A DNA stretch of 23,598 nucleotides, from NCBI GenBank assembly GCA_964468745.1, contig CAYXVY010000117.1, forward strand, positions 1 through 23,598. Direction: 5' to 3'. A program made the translations under genes and the position numbers. Under the pieces are notes generated by a model, which did no database searches, was not told where the DNA came from, and was given only the letters and a program-made list of their open reading frames with translations. Shown here piece after piece: positions 1 to 7,942 of the stretch (position 1 is the stretch's first letter; each line of letters opens with the position of its first letter). The stretch comes from JACPRB01 sp964468745 (GTDB lineage Bacteria > Planctomycetota > MHYJ01 > JACPRB01).

Positions 1-1603
1 CCTTGGCGAGCAGGCCGTCGACCTTCGACTTGTTCTCCTTGCGGTCGGCGTTCAGGAATCGCACCAGCAGCAGATCGGCGTCGGCCGGCAGTCCGTTGCG
101 ATATCCGAACTCGGCGCAGGCGAGCAGATGCTCGCCGCGAAGTACGTCGCAGGCCATCTTGAAGATGAGCGCGGGGGCGACGCTGCTCCACGCGATGTGG
201 ACGTCGTCGCCGCCTCCCTTGATCGTCAGGCCCTCGCCGTCGGCCGCGACGGGCGTCCCGCTCTTGCCGTCCTCGAATTTGTAGGTGCGCCCCGCATAGC
301 TCCCTGCGGTGATCGCATCGACGAGCGTGGCGAAGAGACCCGTCGGCGTCGTCTTGCCGGGTTCGGGGACGGGCTTGGACGGGTCGATGATCTCGGGCTT
401 CGGATCGACCTTCGGATCCGGCTTCACCGTCGGCGGCTTGGATGCGAGCGCCGTGGCTTCGCGCATCCGGCGTTCGCGCACCGCCATCAGCTCCGCTTCC
501 GCCTTCGCGAGCTCGGCGAGAGCGCTCGGCTTGCCGGCGATGCTCACGTGCTGGCGCGTATCGGTGAAACGCTCGGCGTGCAGCCGGTAGTGTGCCGCCG
601 CGTCCGTGTAGCGCTTCGACTCCTCGAGGCGGCGCCCCATCGCCATGACCGCGATGAAGTCTTCGTCGATACGGACGTCGATCTGCTGGACGAGTTCGCG
701 GATCGCCTCGTCGAAGGAGCTGTCGGCGTTCCTCTGGAACGCGACGAGCACCTTCATTGCCTCGCCGTACTTACGCGCGGCGATCGCGCCTTCAACCTTG
801 TCGCGCGCCTCGACGAACACCGCCTGGAACGTCTCCGCGCGTCTCGAAAGCAGGGTGGCGACGAGCTGATCAAAGGGATTGAGCTGGTTCTGATTTTCCT
901 GCGCGGTCTGCGCCCCGAACTTCGCGGAAGCATCCATGACGTCGCGGATGAGTGTGTCGTCGACGGTTGCCGATTTGTCGGCGCGCTGCCGCAGGGCGTA
1001 GAGCACCGACTGTGCATCCTGCGGTTCCGTTTTCTCCGCGGGCTGGCGGGTCGCAATCTTCCGATCGAGATCCGGGCTGGTCGATGTGCGAAGGACCGCC
1101 ATGCCGACGATTAAGGCGCCGACGGCCACGACGAGGGCGGCGGCCAGACCGGCGACGCTTCTGAGGATGCGGACTTCCGAAGGCTCAGTCGAGCGTACGC
1201 GATTTTCCTCGATTGCGCGCTTGAGATCGTCGATCTTGCCCTTGACCTCAAGTTTCTCGGCGATCGGCACCGGCGCCTTCTCGATGACTTCGGTCTTGGG
1301 GCGCGCGGCCACCGGCGTGTCGGTCTCTATGACCATGATCGTGGTTTCGCCGATGCGGATTTCATCGCCGGCATTGATCGGGCACATGTCCGTATCGCGA
1401 CCGTTGAGATGTGTTCCGTTCGGCGTGTCGAGATCGGACAGGCGCCACTCGTTCCCGACCTTCTCGATCTGCGCATGCTTGCGGGACGACTTCAGATCGG
1501 TGATCTTGAGGCTGCAGTCGCCCGAACGTCCGATGACGATGATGTCGCCCATCAAGGTGAGTTCGCGCGTGCCGTCTGCGGCCCGGACAACGAGTTTGAT
1601 CAT
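1..1603 (-). CDS. FHA-domain single-pass membrane protein (3' end outside window)
   Basis: The minus-strand frame stays open from the ATG at 1603-1601 to the left edge, giving 534 codons without a stop, so the C-terminus is missing. Residues 1-95 form an FHA phosphothreonine-binding domain: GR at 25-26, SSRKHA around 39-44, and NG at 62-63. A hydrophobic segment at about 147-170 is a likely membrane anchor, so FHA would face the cytoplasm and the rest the periplasm. The part after the TM is mostly helical, with a Pro/Lys-rich linker (repeated PKP/DPKP) near 400-430. GGAGG lies 4 nt before the ATG, and a GATAAT hexamer lies just upstream of that. It follows a Ser/Thr kinase on the same strand, so it may read that kinase's phosphorylation; that link is inferred. 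The region after the TM is not recognised. Confidence 0.9.
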   Translation of the reverse strand, partial: MIKLVVRAADGTRELTLMGDIIVIGRSGDCSLKITDLKSSRKHAQIEKVGNEWRLSDLDTPNGTHLNGRDTDMCPINAGDEIRIGETTIMVIETDTPVAARPKTEVIEKAPVPIAEKLEVKGKIDDLKRAIEENRVRSTEPSEVRILRSVAGLAAALVVAVGALIVGMAVLRTSTSPDLDRKIATRQPAEKTEPQDAQSVLYALRQRADKSATVDDTLIRDVMDASAKFGAQTAQENQNQLNPFDQLVATLLSRRAETFQAVFVEARDKVEGAIAARKYGEAMKVLVAFQRNADSSFDEAIRELVQQIDVRIDEDFIAVMAMGRRLEESKRYTDAAAHYRLHAERFTDTRQHVSIAGKPSALAELAKAEAELMAVRERRMREATALASKPPTVKPDPKVDPKPEIIDPSKPVPEPGKTTPTGLFATLVDAITAGSYAGRTYKFEDGKSGTPVAADGEGLTIKGGGDDVHIAWSSVAPALIFKMACDVLRGEHLLACAEFGYRNGLPADADLLLVRFLNADRKENKSKVDGLLAK

Positions 1604-1613
1604 GCTGCCTCCG

Positions 1614-1619
1614 ATTATC
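1614..1619 (-). promoter_or_regulatory. possible -10 element for the FHA membrane protein gene
   Basis: GATAAT (5 of 6 to TATAAT) on the minus strand ends 10 nt before the ATG at 1603. A transcript starting about 7 nt downstream would have a leader of only about 4 nt and would cut through the GGAGG. The two signals therefore compete, and the GATAAT may be chance. No convincing -35 was seen. Confidence 0.3.
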
Positions 1620-1706
1620 GCTTCAGCGTACTTAAGCAAAGGGTGTGCCTCTGGTACTGACGGAAGGCTATGTACGCCAAGTGGATGGCGCGGCAGCGTC
1701 AGCTGG

Positions 1707-1761
1707 GGGTGTAAAACACGTTTACAATGGCCACGGCGTCCGTAAATGCGTGTTTACACCC
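1707..1761. repeat. long inverted repeat between kinase and FHA genes
   Basis: The left arm GGGTGTAAAACACGTTTAC (1707-1725) and right arm GTAAATGCGTGTTTACACCC (1742-1761) are reverse complements apart from small shifts, separated by a 16-nt loop. The repeat starts 4 nt after the kinase stop codon (1766-1768) and lies about 100 nt upstream of the FHA gene start. It could fold as a terminator-like hairpin, but no T-run follows on either strand. The A/T-rich arms with nested GTGT/ACAC and GTAAA/TTTAC half-sites also suit a protein-binding operator. Confidence 0.7.
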
Positions 1762-1765
1762 GCCG

Positions 1766-3991
1766 CTACGGCTCGAGGACCTGCTTCGCGGCCGCGATGG
1801 CGCGCTCGGCGCGTGTGCGCAGAGCGTCGTTCGTGCCCGCTTCCAGTGCGGCATGCGTGGCGTCCGCCCGGATGAGCTCCCACTGCGCGCGATCGCTGCC
1901 GGCCATCAGCGAGCGGGTCTCGGCTCGCTGGAGAAGCGCCTGCGGGAGCCGTGGAACGAGGTCGAGCGCGCGCTCGATGTCCGCAATCGCGCCGCGGTGA
2001 TCCCCGCGCACGGAAACCACGCGCGCTCGAGACAGATATGCTTCCATGAGCCGTGGGTTGATTCGCAGCGCCGCGGTGTAGTCGCTGGCGGCCCCCTCGA
2101 GCGCCGACTGCCGCTCCAGCGTGCGGCCGCGGATGAGATGCAAGAGGTCGCTCCCCGGATTTCGGTTGAGGCCCACCGATACGTGCTCGATGGCCTCCGG
2201 CATGCGGCCAAGTTCGATGCAAGCGAGGGCACACGGAATCTCGAAGAGCTCGATTCGCCCCCCGCGCACGACTTCTTCCAGCGCTGCACGCACGGCGTCC
2301 TCGAAGCGTCCGTCGATGAGAAGCTCCCACGCCCGCATGGCGCGAGACGCTTCGTCGCCGCCGCCGGGGGCATCGGCTTTCGCGCGCTCCAGAAGCGAGC
2401 GTGCGTCGGGCGTACCGGGGTCGTGATACCAGGCGAGAGCGAGGCGGCGGAGCTGGAGTCGCGTGCGGCGTCGGCGCGCTTCGGGGGCGTCGGCGGGTAT
2501 CGTCAGCGCCTGCGTGAGCTCGGTTTCAGCCTGCGCCTCGAAGCCGAGCATTTCAAGCGCGATTCCGCGCGGGAGCGCGTAGCCGGCGGGGAGCTGGTCG
2601 AGCGCCCCCTGGACGCGGGCGCGATGGTCATCCCAGGGGAGCTCCGGTTCGAGGCGGCGGGCCTCCTCCTGGAGCAGGCGCGCAAAGGCGGCGCGCGCCG
2701 CGGCCTCTCGCTCGAGATCCGATCGGCCGACGTTTTCCTGCTGCAGGCGCTCGACGATACGTCGCCGGTCGCGAGCGACATCCGCGAAGAGCATCGCGAA
2801 GACGCCGGCCGCCACGAGCGCAACGCTCGCGGTGACCATCGAGCCTGTCGCGATCGGATTGCGCCGTGCCTGCCGCACGATTTTTGCCGTCGTCCCAATG
2901 GGGCGCGCGCGCACGGGCTCCTCTTCGAGCCAGCGGCGAAGGTCGTCGGCAAAGTCGGCGGCGCTCGCGTAGCGGCGGTTGCGATCGACGTCGATCGCGC
3001 GCATGACGATCGACTGGACATCCTCGGGGATCTCGGGGTTGATGCGGCGTGGCGGTACCGGATCGCCGTGGAGGATGTGGCCGTAGATTTCGGCGATGGA
3101 CGAACCCTCGTGCGGATGCGCGCCCGAGAGCAGGAGGTAGAGGACGGCGCCGAGCGAGTAGACATCGGCGCGCGCGTCGATCTGCTCCTGCTCGCCGCGT
3201 ACCTGCTCAGGAGACATGTAGTAGGGTGTGCCGACTGCGACGCCGGGGCGAGTGGCCATGTCGGCGACGTTGATCGTCGCCTCGGCTACGAAACGCGCCA
3301 TGCCAAAATCGGCGATGTGCGGCTCGTCGTTTTCGTCGAGCAGGATGTTCTGCGGCTTGATATCCCGATGAACGACGTGGTTGAGATGCGCGTGATGGAT
3401 GGCGCGCGCAACCTTTTCGATGATGCCGACGCGGCGCCGCAGGGGCCAACCCGCGGCAGTAGCGCGCTCGGAGAGCGGAACGCCTTTGACCAATTCCATG
3501 ACTATGAAGTGGCGTCCGTCAGCGTGGCCGGAGTCGTAAACGGGGACGATGTGCGGGTGGTTGAGTTTGGCGACGGCGCGTGCTTCGCGCAGGAAGCGGT
3601 CGATGACGCCCGACTGCGCGGCCGCGTCACGACGCAGCACTTTGAGTGCGACGTCGCGCTTCAGGTGAGGGTGGTGGGCGCGATAGACGGTGCCGACGGC
3701 GCCGCGTCCCAGCTCGCCCAGGATGATGTACGGGCCGATGCGCGGCGGCACCTCCTCCGATTCGTCGACGGGAATGGCTTCGGCGATATCGCGCTTGAAC
3801 TCCGGCCCGATCTGCTCCTCGAGCAGGTCGATTACGACGTCGGACGTGAGGTGGCCTTGCTGCAGGAGGATCTGCCCGAGCCGCAGGGATGAGCCGAGGC
3901 GCGCGGCATCGCGCTGGACCTTCAGGGCGGACTCGAGTTGCTCGCGGGAGATCAGCCCCCGCTTGAGCGCCCTCTCTCCCAAGGGTTCCAT
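1766..3991 (-). CDS. Hanks-type Ser/Thr protein kinase with TM segment and TPR-like C-terminus
   Basis: 741 residues from the ATG at 3991. Residues 1-65 are a helical domain (GLISREQL, LGQILLQQGHL) resembling the N-terminal domain of type II secretion/pilus ATPases. The kinase domain covers about 88-355 with glycine loop LGRGAVG 94-100, VALK lysine 117, C-helix glutamate 136, HRDIKPQN with Asp210, DFG 228-230 and GTPYYMSPEQ 254-263, so it should be active. One TM lies at about 380-403. The C-terminal 330 residues are helical TPR-like repeats, probably outside the membrane. The open frame extends upstream to 4234, but that part is Arg-rich shadow of the preceding gene, and a TATTCT hexamer ends 6 nt before 3991. 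It lies downstream of the FHA/sigma54 activator and upstream of the FHA membrane protein. Its substrate is unknown; the FHA proteins next door are reasonable partners by inference. Confidence 0.93.
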   Translation of the reverse strand: MEPLGERALKRGLISREQLESALKVQRDAARLGSSLRLGQILLQQGHLTSDVVIDLLEEQIGPEFKRDIAEAIPVDESEEVPPRIGPYIILGELGRGAVGTVYRAHHPHLKRDVALKVLRRDAAAQSGVIDRFLREARAVAKLNHPHIVPVYDSGHADGRHFIVMELVKGVPLSERATAAGWPLRRRVGIIEKVARAIHHAHLNHVVHRDIKPQNILLDENDEPHIADFGMARFVAEATINVADMATRPGVAVGTPYYMSPEQVRGEQEQIDARADVYSLGAVLYLLLSGAHPHEGSSIAEIYGHILHGDPVPPRRINPEIPEDVQSIVMRAIDVDRNRRYASAADFADDLRRWLEEEPVRARPIGTTAKIVRQARRNPIATGSMVTASVALVAAGVFAMLFADVARDRRRIVERLQQENVGRSDLEREAAARAAFARLLQEEARRLEPELPWDDHRARVQGALDQLPAGYALPRGIALEMLGFEAQAETELTQALTIPADAPEARRRRTRLQLRRLALAWYHDPGTPDARSLLERAKADAPGGGDEASRAMRAWELLIDGRFEDAVRAALEEVVRGGRIELFEIPCALACIELGRMPEAIEHVSVGLNRNPGSDLLHLIRGRTLERQSALEGAASDYTAALRINPRLMEAYLSRARVVSVRGDHRGAIADIERALDLVPRLPQALLQRAETRSLMAGSDRAQWELIRADATHAALEAGTNDALRTRAERAIAAAKQVLEP

Positions 3992-3997
3992 TAGGGC

Positions 3998-4003
3998 AGA
4001 ATA
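3998..4003 (-). promoter_or_regulatory. -10-like hexamer directly upstream of kinase start
   Basis: TATTCT on the minus strand is followed by 6 nt and then the ATG at 3991, which would put transcription start on the A of the start codon. A GGAGGG lies farther upstream, too far for ordinary spacing (about 12 nt). It fits the leaderless pattern seen at other genes here. No -35 match was found. Confidence 0.4.
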
Positions 4004-4121
4004 CCCTCCTTCGCCGTCCCACGTCCAATAGGGTGGGCTCACGGGCTGCGGAGGGCGCTGAGGAGACGGGAGACGGAAGACCGAATGGGCGTTGCGCCGG
4101 CGCGATCGATCGGGATTCTCG

Positions 4122-6290
4122 CTACGTCGCCGCCGGCCGCTCGAGATTGTACGCTTCGATCTTCGCGTCGAGCGTCGGCCGCGAAATCCCGAGCGCCCTC
4201 GCCGCGTCGGTCTTCTTCCACCCCGTCTCCTCAAGGACCTTGAGGATGACCTTGCGCTCGACGTCCTCGATCGCTTCCTTCACGATATCCTTGAGCGCGC
4301 TTCCCGTCGGAACGGCCATGTTGGGTTTGAAGAGATCCTTTGAGCGGATCTCATCCTTCAGCGTGTCCACGGAAATGACGTCCTCTGAGAGCGCGATGGC
4401 CCTGCGGACTTCGTTCTCCAGCTCGCGCACATTGCCCGGCCATCCGTAGCTCTGGAGATACCAGTACGCGACCTCGTCCATCTTTCGCTTCGGCTGGCCC
4501 GATTCTTTCGCCGAGCGCTCGAGGAAATGCTCGACGAGAATCGGGATGTCCTCCTTGCGGTCGCGCAGCGGAGGCAGGTTGATCTGTACGACGTTGAGCC
4601 GGTAGAAAAGATCCTCGCGGAACTTGGATTCCTTGATGAGGGCGCGCAGGTCCTTGTTCGATGCGCTGATGATCCGGCAGTCGACCGTGATGATGTCCTT
4701 GCCGCCCACGCGGCGGATCTCCCCCTCCTGAACCGCGCGCAACAGTTTCTTCTGCATGTCGAGCGACATGTCGCCGATCTCGTCGAGAAAGAGCGTCCCC
4801 TTGTGCGCCATCTCGAAGAGCCCCTGCTTCGTCGCGATGGCGCCCGTGAACGCCCCCTTCTCGTGCCCGAAAAGCTCGCTTTCGAGCAGCGAGTCGGGGA
4901 TTGCGGAAACATTCTCGCTCATCATCTTGCCGGTCTTCGCGCGCTTCGAGTTGTAGTGCACGGCGCGCGCAATGAGCTCCTTGCCCGTTCCGCTCTCTCC
5001 GAAGATGAAGATCGGCTCGTCCGTGTCGAGCACCTTGTCGAGAAAGCCGAATACCTGCTGCATCGCGCGGCTCTTCCCGATGATCGCGCTGAAGTCGTGC
5101 TTCAGCTCGACGTGCTTCTGCGTTGCGAACAGGTCCTGCTTGACCTTGGACAGTTCCTCGTACTGCCGCTCGACCTTTTCGCGGAGCTGCTGGTTGAGCC
5201 GTTCGACCTCCTCGCGCGACTTCGCCAGCTCGTCCTGCCGGCGGGCGTTCTCCTCGAACAGCCGCGTGTTCTCGATCGCGATCGCCGCCTGCTCCGAGAA
5301 TCCCTGTAGGAGCGGGAGGTCGGACTCCACGAACACCCCCGTCTCGAAGCGGTTGTCGATGTAGACGCAGCCGATCACTTCCTCGCGAAGCCGCAGCGGC
5401 ACGCACAGCAGCGAGCGCAGCTTGAGGTCGCTGACGCTGCCGGTCGCGGGCAGCTTCGTGTCGGTCATCGCGTCCGCGGAGACGATCGGCTTGCCGCTGC
5501 GGAGCACCTCGTCGGCGATCGTGTGGCTCACCTTGAACTCGGGCTTCTTCACGGCCTCGCGGTCGAAGTTCCGCGCCACCTTGATCACCGTCGTCGATCC
5601 TTCCTTGAGGATCAGGAAGCCGCGCTCCGCGCCGGTGAACTCGATGACGGCGTCCATGATCGTCTCAAGCAGCTTCTTGAGGTTGCGCTCGCCCGTCATC
5701 AGCTTGTTGATCTGGAGGATCCGGTAGAGGTTGTCTCGCTCCTGCTCGAGCGACTCGAACAGCGGCGCGCCCTTGTGATCCTCGTAGAGCGCGTCAATCA
5801 TCTTGCGGATCTCGTCGAGCCCCGCCGGGCCCTGCTCCTCGACGACAGCGTCGAGTACAAGCCGGAGATCCTCGTACGAAAACACCTTTTCGTTGGGACC
5901 GCGTTTCGGCAGCACCACGCGGCGCCGGCGGATCTGACGTCCGCGCCGGCGCGTGCGGATGACGGGGACCCGGTCCGTGCGCAACTCCGACGCGTCCGTC
6001 CCCGCTTCCTCGATAAGGATCGTGGATGCGCCGATCTGCAGCTTGTCGCCGTCCGTGATGACCTGCACGTTGACGCGCGAGCCGTTCACCTGGGTGCCGG
6101 ACCGCGTTTCGAGGTCAATGAGCTTGTACGTCCCCTCGATCGTACGCTCGATCTGGCAGTGCCGGTCCGCCACGTCGGGGTCAGGCAGGGCGATCGTGCA
6201 CGCCGGGGCTCTGCCTATGGTGATGATGGCCTCCTCCGACTCGACGACTTTCTGTGTTTTGTCGCGCGAGGTCACCGTGAGGCGGAGCAT
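4122..6290 (-). CDS. FHA-GAF-AAA+ sigma54-dependent transcriptional activator with Fis-type HTH
   Basis: 722 residues from the ATG at 6290. Order: FHA domain about 2-95 (IGRAP, then SGTQVNG); Arg-rich linker 105-130; GAF domain about 195-345; coiled coil 345-395; AAA+ domain about 400-640; Fis-type helix-turn-helix 674-715. The AAA+ domain has Walker A GESGTGKE 431-438, the sigma54-contact loop GAFTGA 479-484 and Walker B LFLDEIGD 500-507, all intact. It should remodel sigma54 RNA polymerase at enhancer-bound sites. FHA in place of a response-regulator receiver implies control by Ser/Thr phosphorylation, and a kinase gene follows 131 nt downstream. A GTG at 6353 would extend the frame by 21 residues, but it lies inside a palindrome. 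TAGACT ends 7 nt before 6290 with no Shine-Dalgarno. No -24/-12 promoter was found by eye in the window, so its targets are not visible. Confidence 0.95.
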   Translation of the reverse strand: MLRLTVTSRDKTQKVVESEEAIITIGRAPACTIALPDPDVADRHCQIERTIEGTYKLIDLETRSGTQVNGSRVNVQVITDGDKLQIGASTILIEEAGTDASELRTDRVPVIRTRRRGRQIRRRRVVLPKRGPNEKVFSYEDLRLVLDAVVEEQGPAGLDEIRKMIDALYEDHKGAPLFESLEQERDNLYRILQINKLMTGERNLKKLLETIMDAVIEFTGAERGFLILKEGSTTVIKVARNFDREAVKKPEFKVSHTIADEVLRSGKPIVSADAMTDTKLPATGSVSDLKLRSLLCVPLRLREEVIGCVYIDNRFETGVFVESDLPLLQGFSEQAAIAIENTRLFEENARRQDELAKSREEVERLNQQLREKVERQYEELSKVKQDLFATQKHVELKHDFSAIIGKSRAMQQVFGFLDKVLDTDEPIFIFGESGTGKELIARAVHYNSKRAKTGKMMSENVSAIPDSLLESELFGHEKGAFTGAIATKQGLFEMAHKGTLFLDEIGDMSLDMQKKLLRAVQEGEIRRVGGKDIITVDCRIISASNKDLRALIKESKFREDLFYRLNVVQINLPPLRDRKEDIPILVEHFLERSAKESGQPKRKMDEVAYWYLQSYGWPGNVRELENEVRRAIALSEDVISVDTLKDEIRSKDLFKPNMAVPTGSALKDIVKEAIEDVERKVILKVLEETGWKKTDAARALGISRPTLDAKIEAYNLERPAAT

Positions 6291-6297
6291 GAGGGTC

Positions 6298-6303
6298 AGT
6301 CTA
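6298..6303 (-). promoter_or_regulatory. -10-like hexamer for the sigma54 activator gene
   Basis: TAGACT (TANNNT) on the minus strand is followed by 7 nt and the ATG at 6290. Predicted transcription start lies 1 nt before the start codon. There is no Shine-Dalgarno sequence in between. The consensus match is weak (4 of 6), but the spacing repeats at other genes in the window. Confidence 0.4.
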
Positions 6304-6337
6304 TCGACACCCTTCGCAGGGGTCCATAAGTGGTCTT

Positions 6338-6353
6338 GTGCGAAATTTCGCAC
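6338..6353. promoter_or_regulatory. perfect 16-bp palindrome, probable operator
   Basis: GTGCGAAATTTCGCAC is a perfect dyad in the intergenic region between the divergent sigma54-activator gene (start 6290, minus) and the duplicated membrane protein gene (start 6421, plus). It lies 35-50 nt upstream of the activator's predicted -10 and 22 nt upstream of a CATAAT hexamer on the plus strand. A homodimeric repressor or activator could control both genes from it. The binding protein is unknown. Confidence 0.6.
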
Positions 6354-6374
6354 TAATCACTACAAAGGAGGCGT

Positions 6375-6380
6375 CATAAT
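6375..6380 (+). promoter_or_regulatory. possible -10 element for the duplicated membrane protein gene
   Basis: CATAAT (5 of 6) on the plus strand predicts a start near 6387 and a leader of about 34 nt containing the GGGGAGG at 6409-6415 ahead of the ATG at 6421. No clear -35 was seen. An AAAGGAGG at 6364-6370 has no usable start codon at normal distance. Confidence 0.35.
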
Positions 6381-6420
6381 TACGTAACGAGCGGTGGGCA
6401 CCAAGGGCGGGGAGGTCGCA

Positions 6421-7287
6421 ATGGGTAAGCTCACGGGGCGCGATTCGTCATTGACCGTTCGGTCGCCGTACTTCTTTCAGGATCCCATCCGGGCAAGCGG
6501 TCTGGCGTGCGCGCTCCTCCTCATGTTCGTGAAGGACGTGCCGTTCACGCTCACACTCTTCGCGATCGGCATCTCGCAAGTCAACAGCATCGCCATGGTC
6601 CTGGAGATCATGGGCGCGGGATGGACGTCGCGCTGGGGCAAGCGCATGCGCACGACCATCCTGACGAACACGCTCGCGATCGACTGGGCGAACACCAGTG
6701 TCTGCACGCTGGTCGGGGCCATGCTCCTCATCCGCTTTTTCGGCCCGCCGGAGCTCGTCATGGCACTGGGCTGTCTCACGCTCGCGATCGGCCTCCTGCC
6801 CGACATCCGCTTCTGCCGCATCATCCTCCCCGCGGACCCGCTTGAGGCGAGCCGCCAGCTTGAGCGCGGCTACTTCTTCCGCGATCCGATCAAGATCGGG
6901 GCGCTCTGCGCGATGGCCGTGATCTGCTGCATCGATCGCACCTCGCTCGCGTTCATCTTCATTTCGATGGTGCTGCTGCAGCTCAACGCGATTCTCGTGC
7001 TTATCGACAAGTACCTCTCGGAGATCGAGGTCAACCGGCAGCTCAGCTGGGTGCCAAGCCGAACGCTGCGCATGCTGCTGGTGCGCGACGGCCACCGCGT
7101 GCTGCTCGCGCTGCTGCCGATGGCGATGGTGCCGCTGCGTCTGGCCACCGAAGATCCGGTCGCGCGCTGGGCGGCGGTCGTGCTCGCTTCGGTCATGATC
7201 GTGCCCGACGTCGTGCGGATGATCGGCCGGCTCTGTGGCACGATGTTCGGCGTCAGCGTTCCGAGCGAGTTCGCGGCGAAAGCCTAA
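6421..7287 (+). CDS. polytopic membrane protein made of two homologous halves, function unknown
   Basis: 288 residues from the ATG at 6421, which has GGGGAGG about 5 nt upstream; an in-frame GTG at 6394 lacks this. The protein is largely hydrophobic with about 7-8 membrane segments. Two halves of about 125-135 residues match. Each opens with a YFF-(Q/R)-DPI motif (17-23 and 151-157) followed by a hydrophobic stretch ending in a polar NSIAMVLE or NAILVLID segment. Each closes with a (L/V)PD-(I/V) motif near 137 and 262. No catalytic or transport motif was recognised. It is divergent from the FHA/sigma54 activator and shares the palindrome at 6338-6353 with it. Internal duplication is common in transporters, but the family is not recognised. 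Confidence 0.85.
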   Translation: MGKLTGRDSSLTVRSPYFFQDPIRASGLACALLLMFVKDVPFTLTLFAIGISQVNSIAMVLEIMGAGWTSRWGKRMRTTILTNTLAIDWANTSVCTLVGAMLLIRFFGPPELVMALGCLTLAIGLLPDIRFCRIILPADPLEASRQLERGYFFRDPIKIGALCAMAVICCIDRTSLAFIFISMVLLQLNAILVLIDKYLSEIEVNRQLSWVPSRTLRMLLVRDGHRVLLALLPMAMVPLRLATEDPVARWAAVVLASVMIVPDVVRMIGRLCGTMFGVSVPSEFAAKA

Positions 7288-7316
7288 CGGGCGCAAGCGG
7301 TTCGCGAGCAACTCAC

Positions 7317-7343
7317 AGCGGACAGCCCGGGCGGGCGTCCGCT
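7317..7343. terminator. hairpin between convergent genes, possible bidirectional terminator
   Basis: AGCGGAC (7317-7323) pairs perfectly with GTCCGCT (7337-7343). After a one-base bulge, an inner GCCC/GGGC stem extends it around a 4-nt loop. It lies between the end of the membrane protein gene (7287) and the end of the opposing gene (7385). There is no T-run on either side, so factor-independent termination is not assured. Confidence 0.45.
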
Positions 7344-7384
7344 CGCTTCGTGCCGGCGGTTCGGTGGCGGCTGACGGCTGCTCG

Positions 7385-7909
7385 CTATCTGACGACGCGT
7401 CCCTTTTCGACGCCTTCGATCAGGATGCGGAGCGGCTGCTGGAGCCGCACGAGGTCGCCGGGGATCTGGATCCCTGCCTTGATCGGCAGTTTCGGGTCGG
7501 GCACCGGCTTGTCCTTCCCGTGCGACCCCGTTAGAACGATTCGTACGGTCGGGCTGTCCTCCGGCCTATGGACCCGCGCCGCCTGGATCGAGAGTGCGGG
7601 ATACTCCACGCCACCGTAGGTCATCCAGAGCCGTGAGTCCCGCTCCAGCGCGAACATCGCGGCGTTGAACATGTTCGAAGGCACGTCGAGCACAAACGTG
7701 GAGGTGCGCTCTGCGATATCGAAGCGCGTGATCGTCAGCGTGCATCCGTTTGTCGTCGCCGACACCGTCCCCGTCGGTGGCAGCGTGCTGGGGTCGCGTC
7801 GCTTGGCTGCCCAGGCGATCACCCCTACGAGCACCATCATGCCGATGGCGCCACCGACAATCGCGAATGTGCGGCCGCGTCCCGACGATTCGCCGATCAC
7901 GTCGCTCAT
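7385..7909 (-). CDS. small N-terminally anchored protein, function unknown
   Basis: 174 residues. Residues 1-14 are polar, 15-36 form one hydrophobic membrane segment (with VGGAIGMMVLVGVIAW), and the remaining 140 residues are probably periplasmic and beta-rich. No cysteine-rich, catalytic or repeat motif was recognised, and no family can be named. The ATG at 7909 follows a perfect TATAAT ending 8 nt upstream, with no Shine-Dalgarno. The gene starts 33 nt after the cyclic-nucleotide-fold/DUF4388 gene on the same strand but seems to have its own promoter. Codon use resembles its neighbours, with G/C preferred at third positions, which supports it as a real gene. Confidence 0.8.
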   Translation of the reverse strand: MSDVIGESSGRGRTFAIVGGAIGMMVLVGVIAWAAKRRDPSTLPPTGTVSATTNGCTLTITRFDIAERTSTFVLDVPSNMFNAAMFALERDSRLWMTYGGVEYPALSIQAARVHRPEDSPTVRIVLTGSHGKDKPVPDPKLPIKAGIQIPGDLVRLQQPLRILIEGVEKGRVVR

Positions 7910-7917
7910 GGCGGGGG

Positions 7918-7923
7918 ATTATA
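7918..7923 (-). promoter_or_regulatory. consensus -10 (TATAAT) predicting a leaderless mRNA
   Basis: TATAAT on the minus strand sits in the 33-nt gap after the upstream gene and ends 8 nt before the ATG at 7909, predicting transcription start 1-2 nt from the start codon. The hexamer at the expected -35 position (CTAGAT) does not match consensus. Confidence 0.55.
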
Positions 7924-7942
7924 CCTTCGAGAGCGTTTCGAT

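Noticed and set aside
1727..3892. Long plus-strand frame of 721 codons opposite the kinase gene
   Set aside because: It is antisense to a gene with every kinase motif, and its product is Arg/Asp/Ala-rich without domain features; such frames are common in high-GC DNA.
3992..4234. N-terminal extension of the kinase by 81 residues
   Set aside because: The extension overlaps the end of the sigma54 activator gene and is Arg-rich without homology. The start at 3991 has a -10-like hexamer at the same spacing as other genes.
6351..6353. GTG start for the sigma54 activator
   Set aside because: It lies within the perfect palindrome and upstream of the predicted -10, and the 21 extra residues precede the natural beginning of the FHA domain.
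6363..6390. AAAGGAGG followed shortly by ATT ACG TAA, a possible tiny leader frame
   Set aside because: No standard start codon lies at suitable distance, and a two-codon frame has no support.
7317..7343. Strong intrinsic terminator
   Set aside because: The hairpin is real but no T-run follows on either strand, so only a possible terminator is listed.
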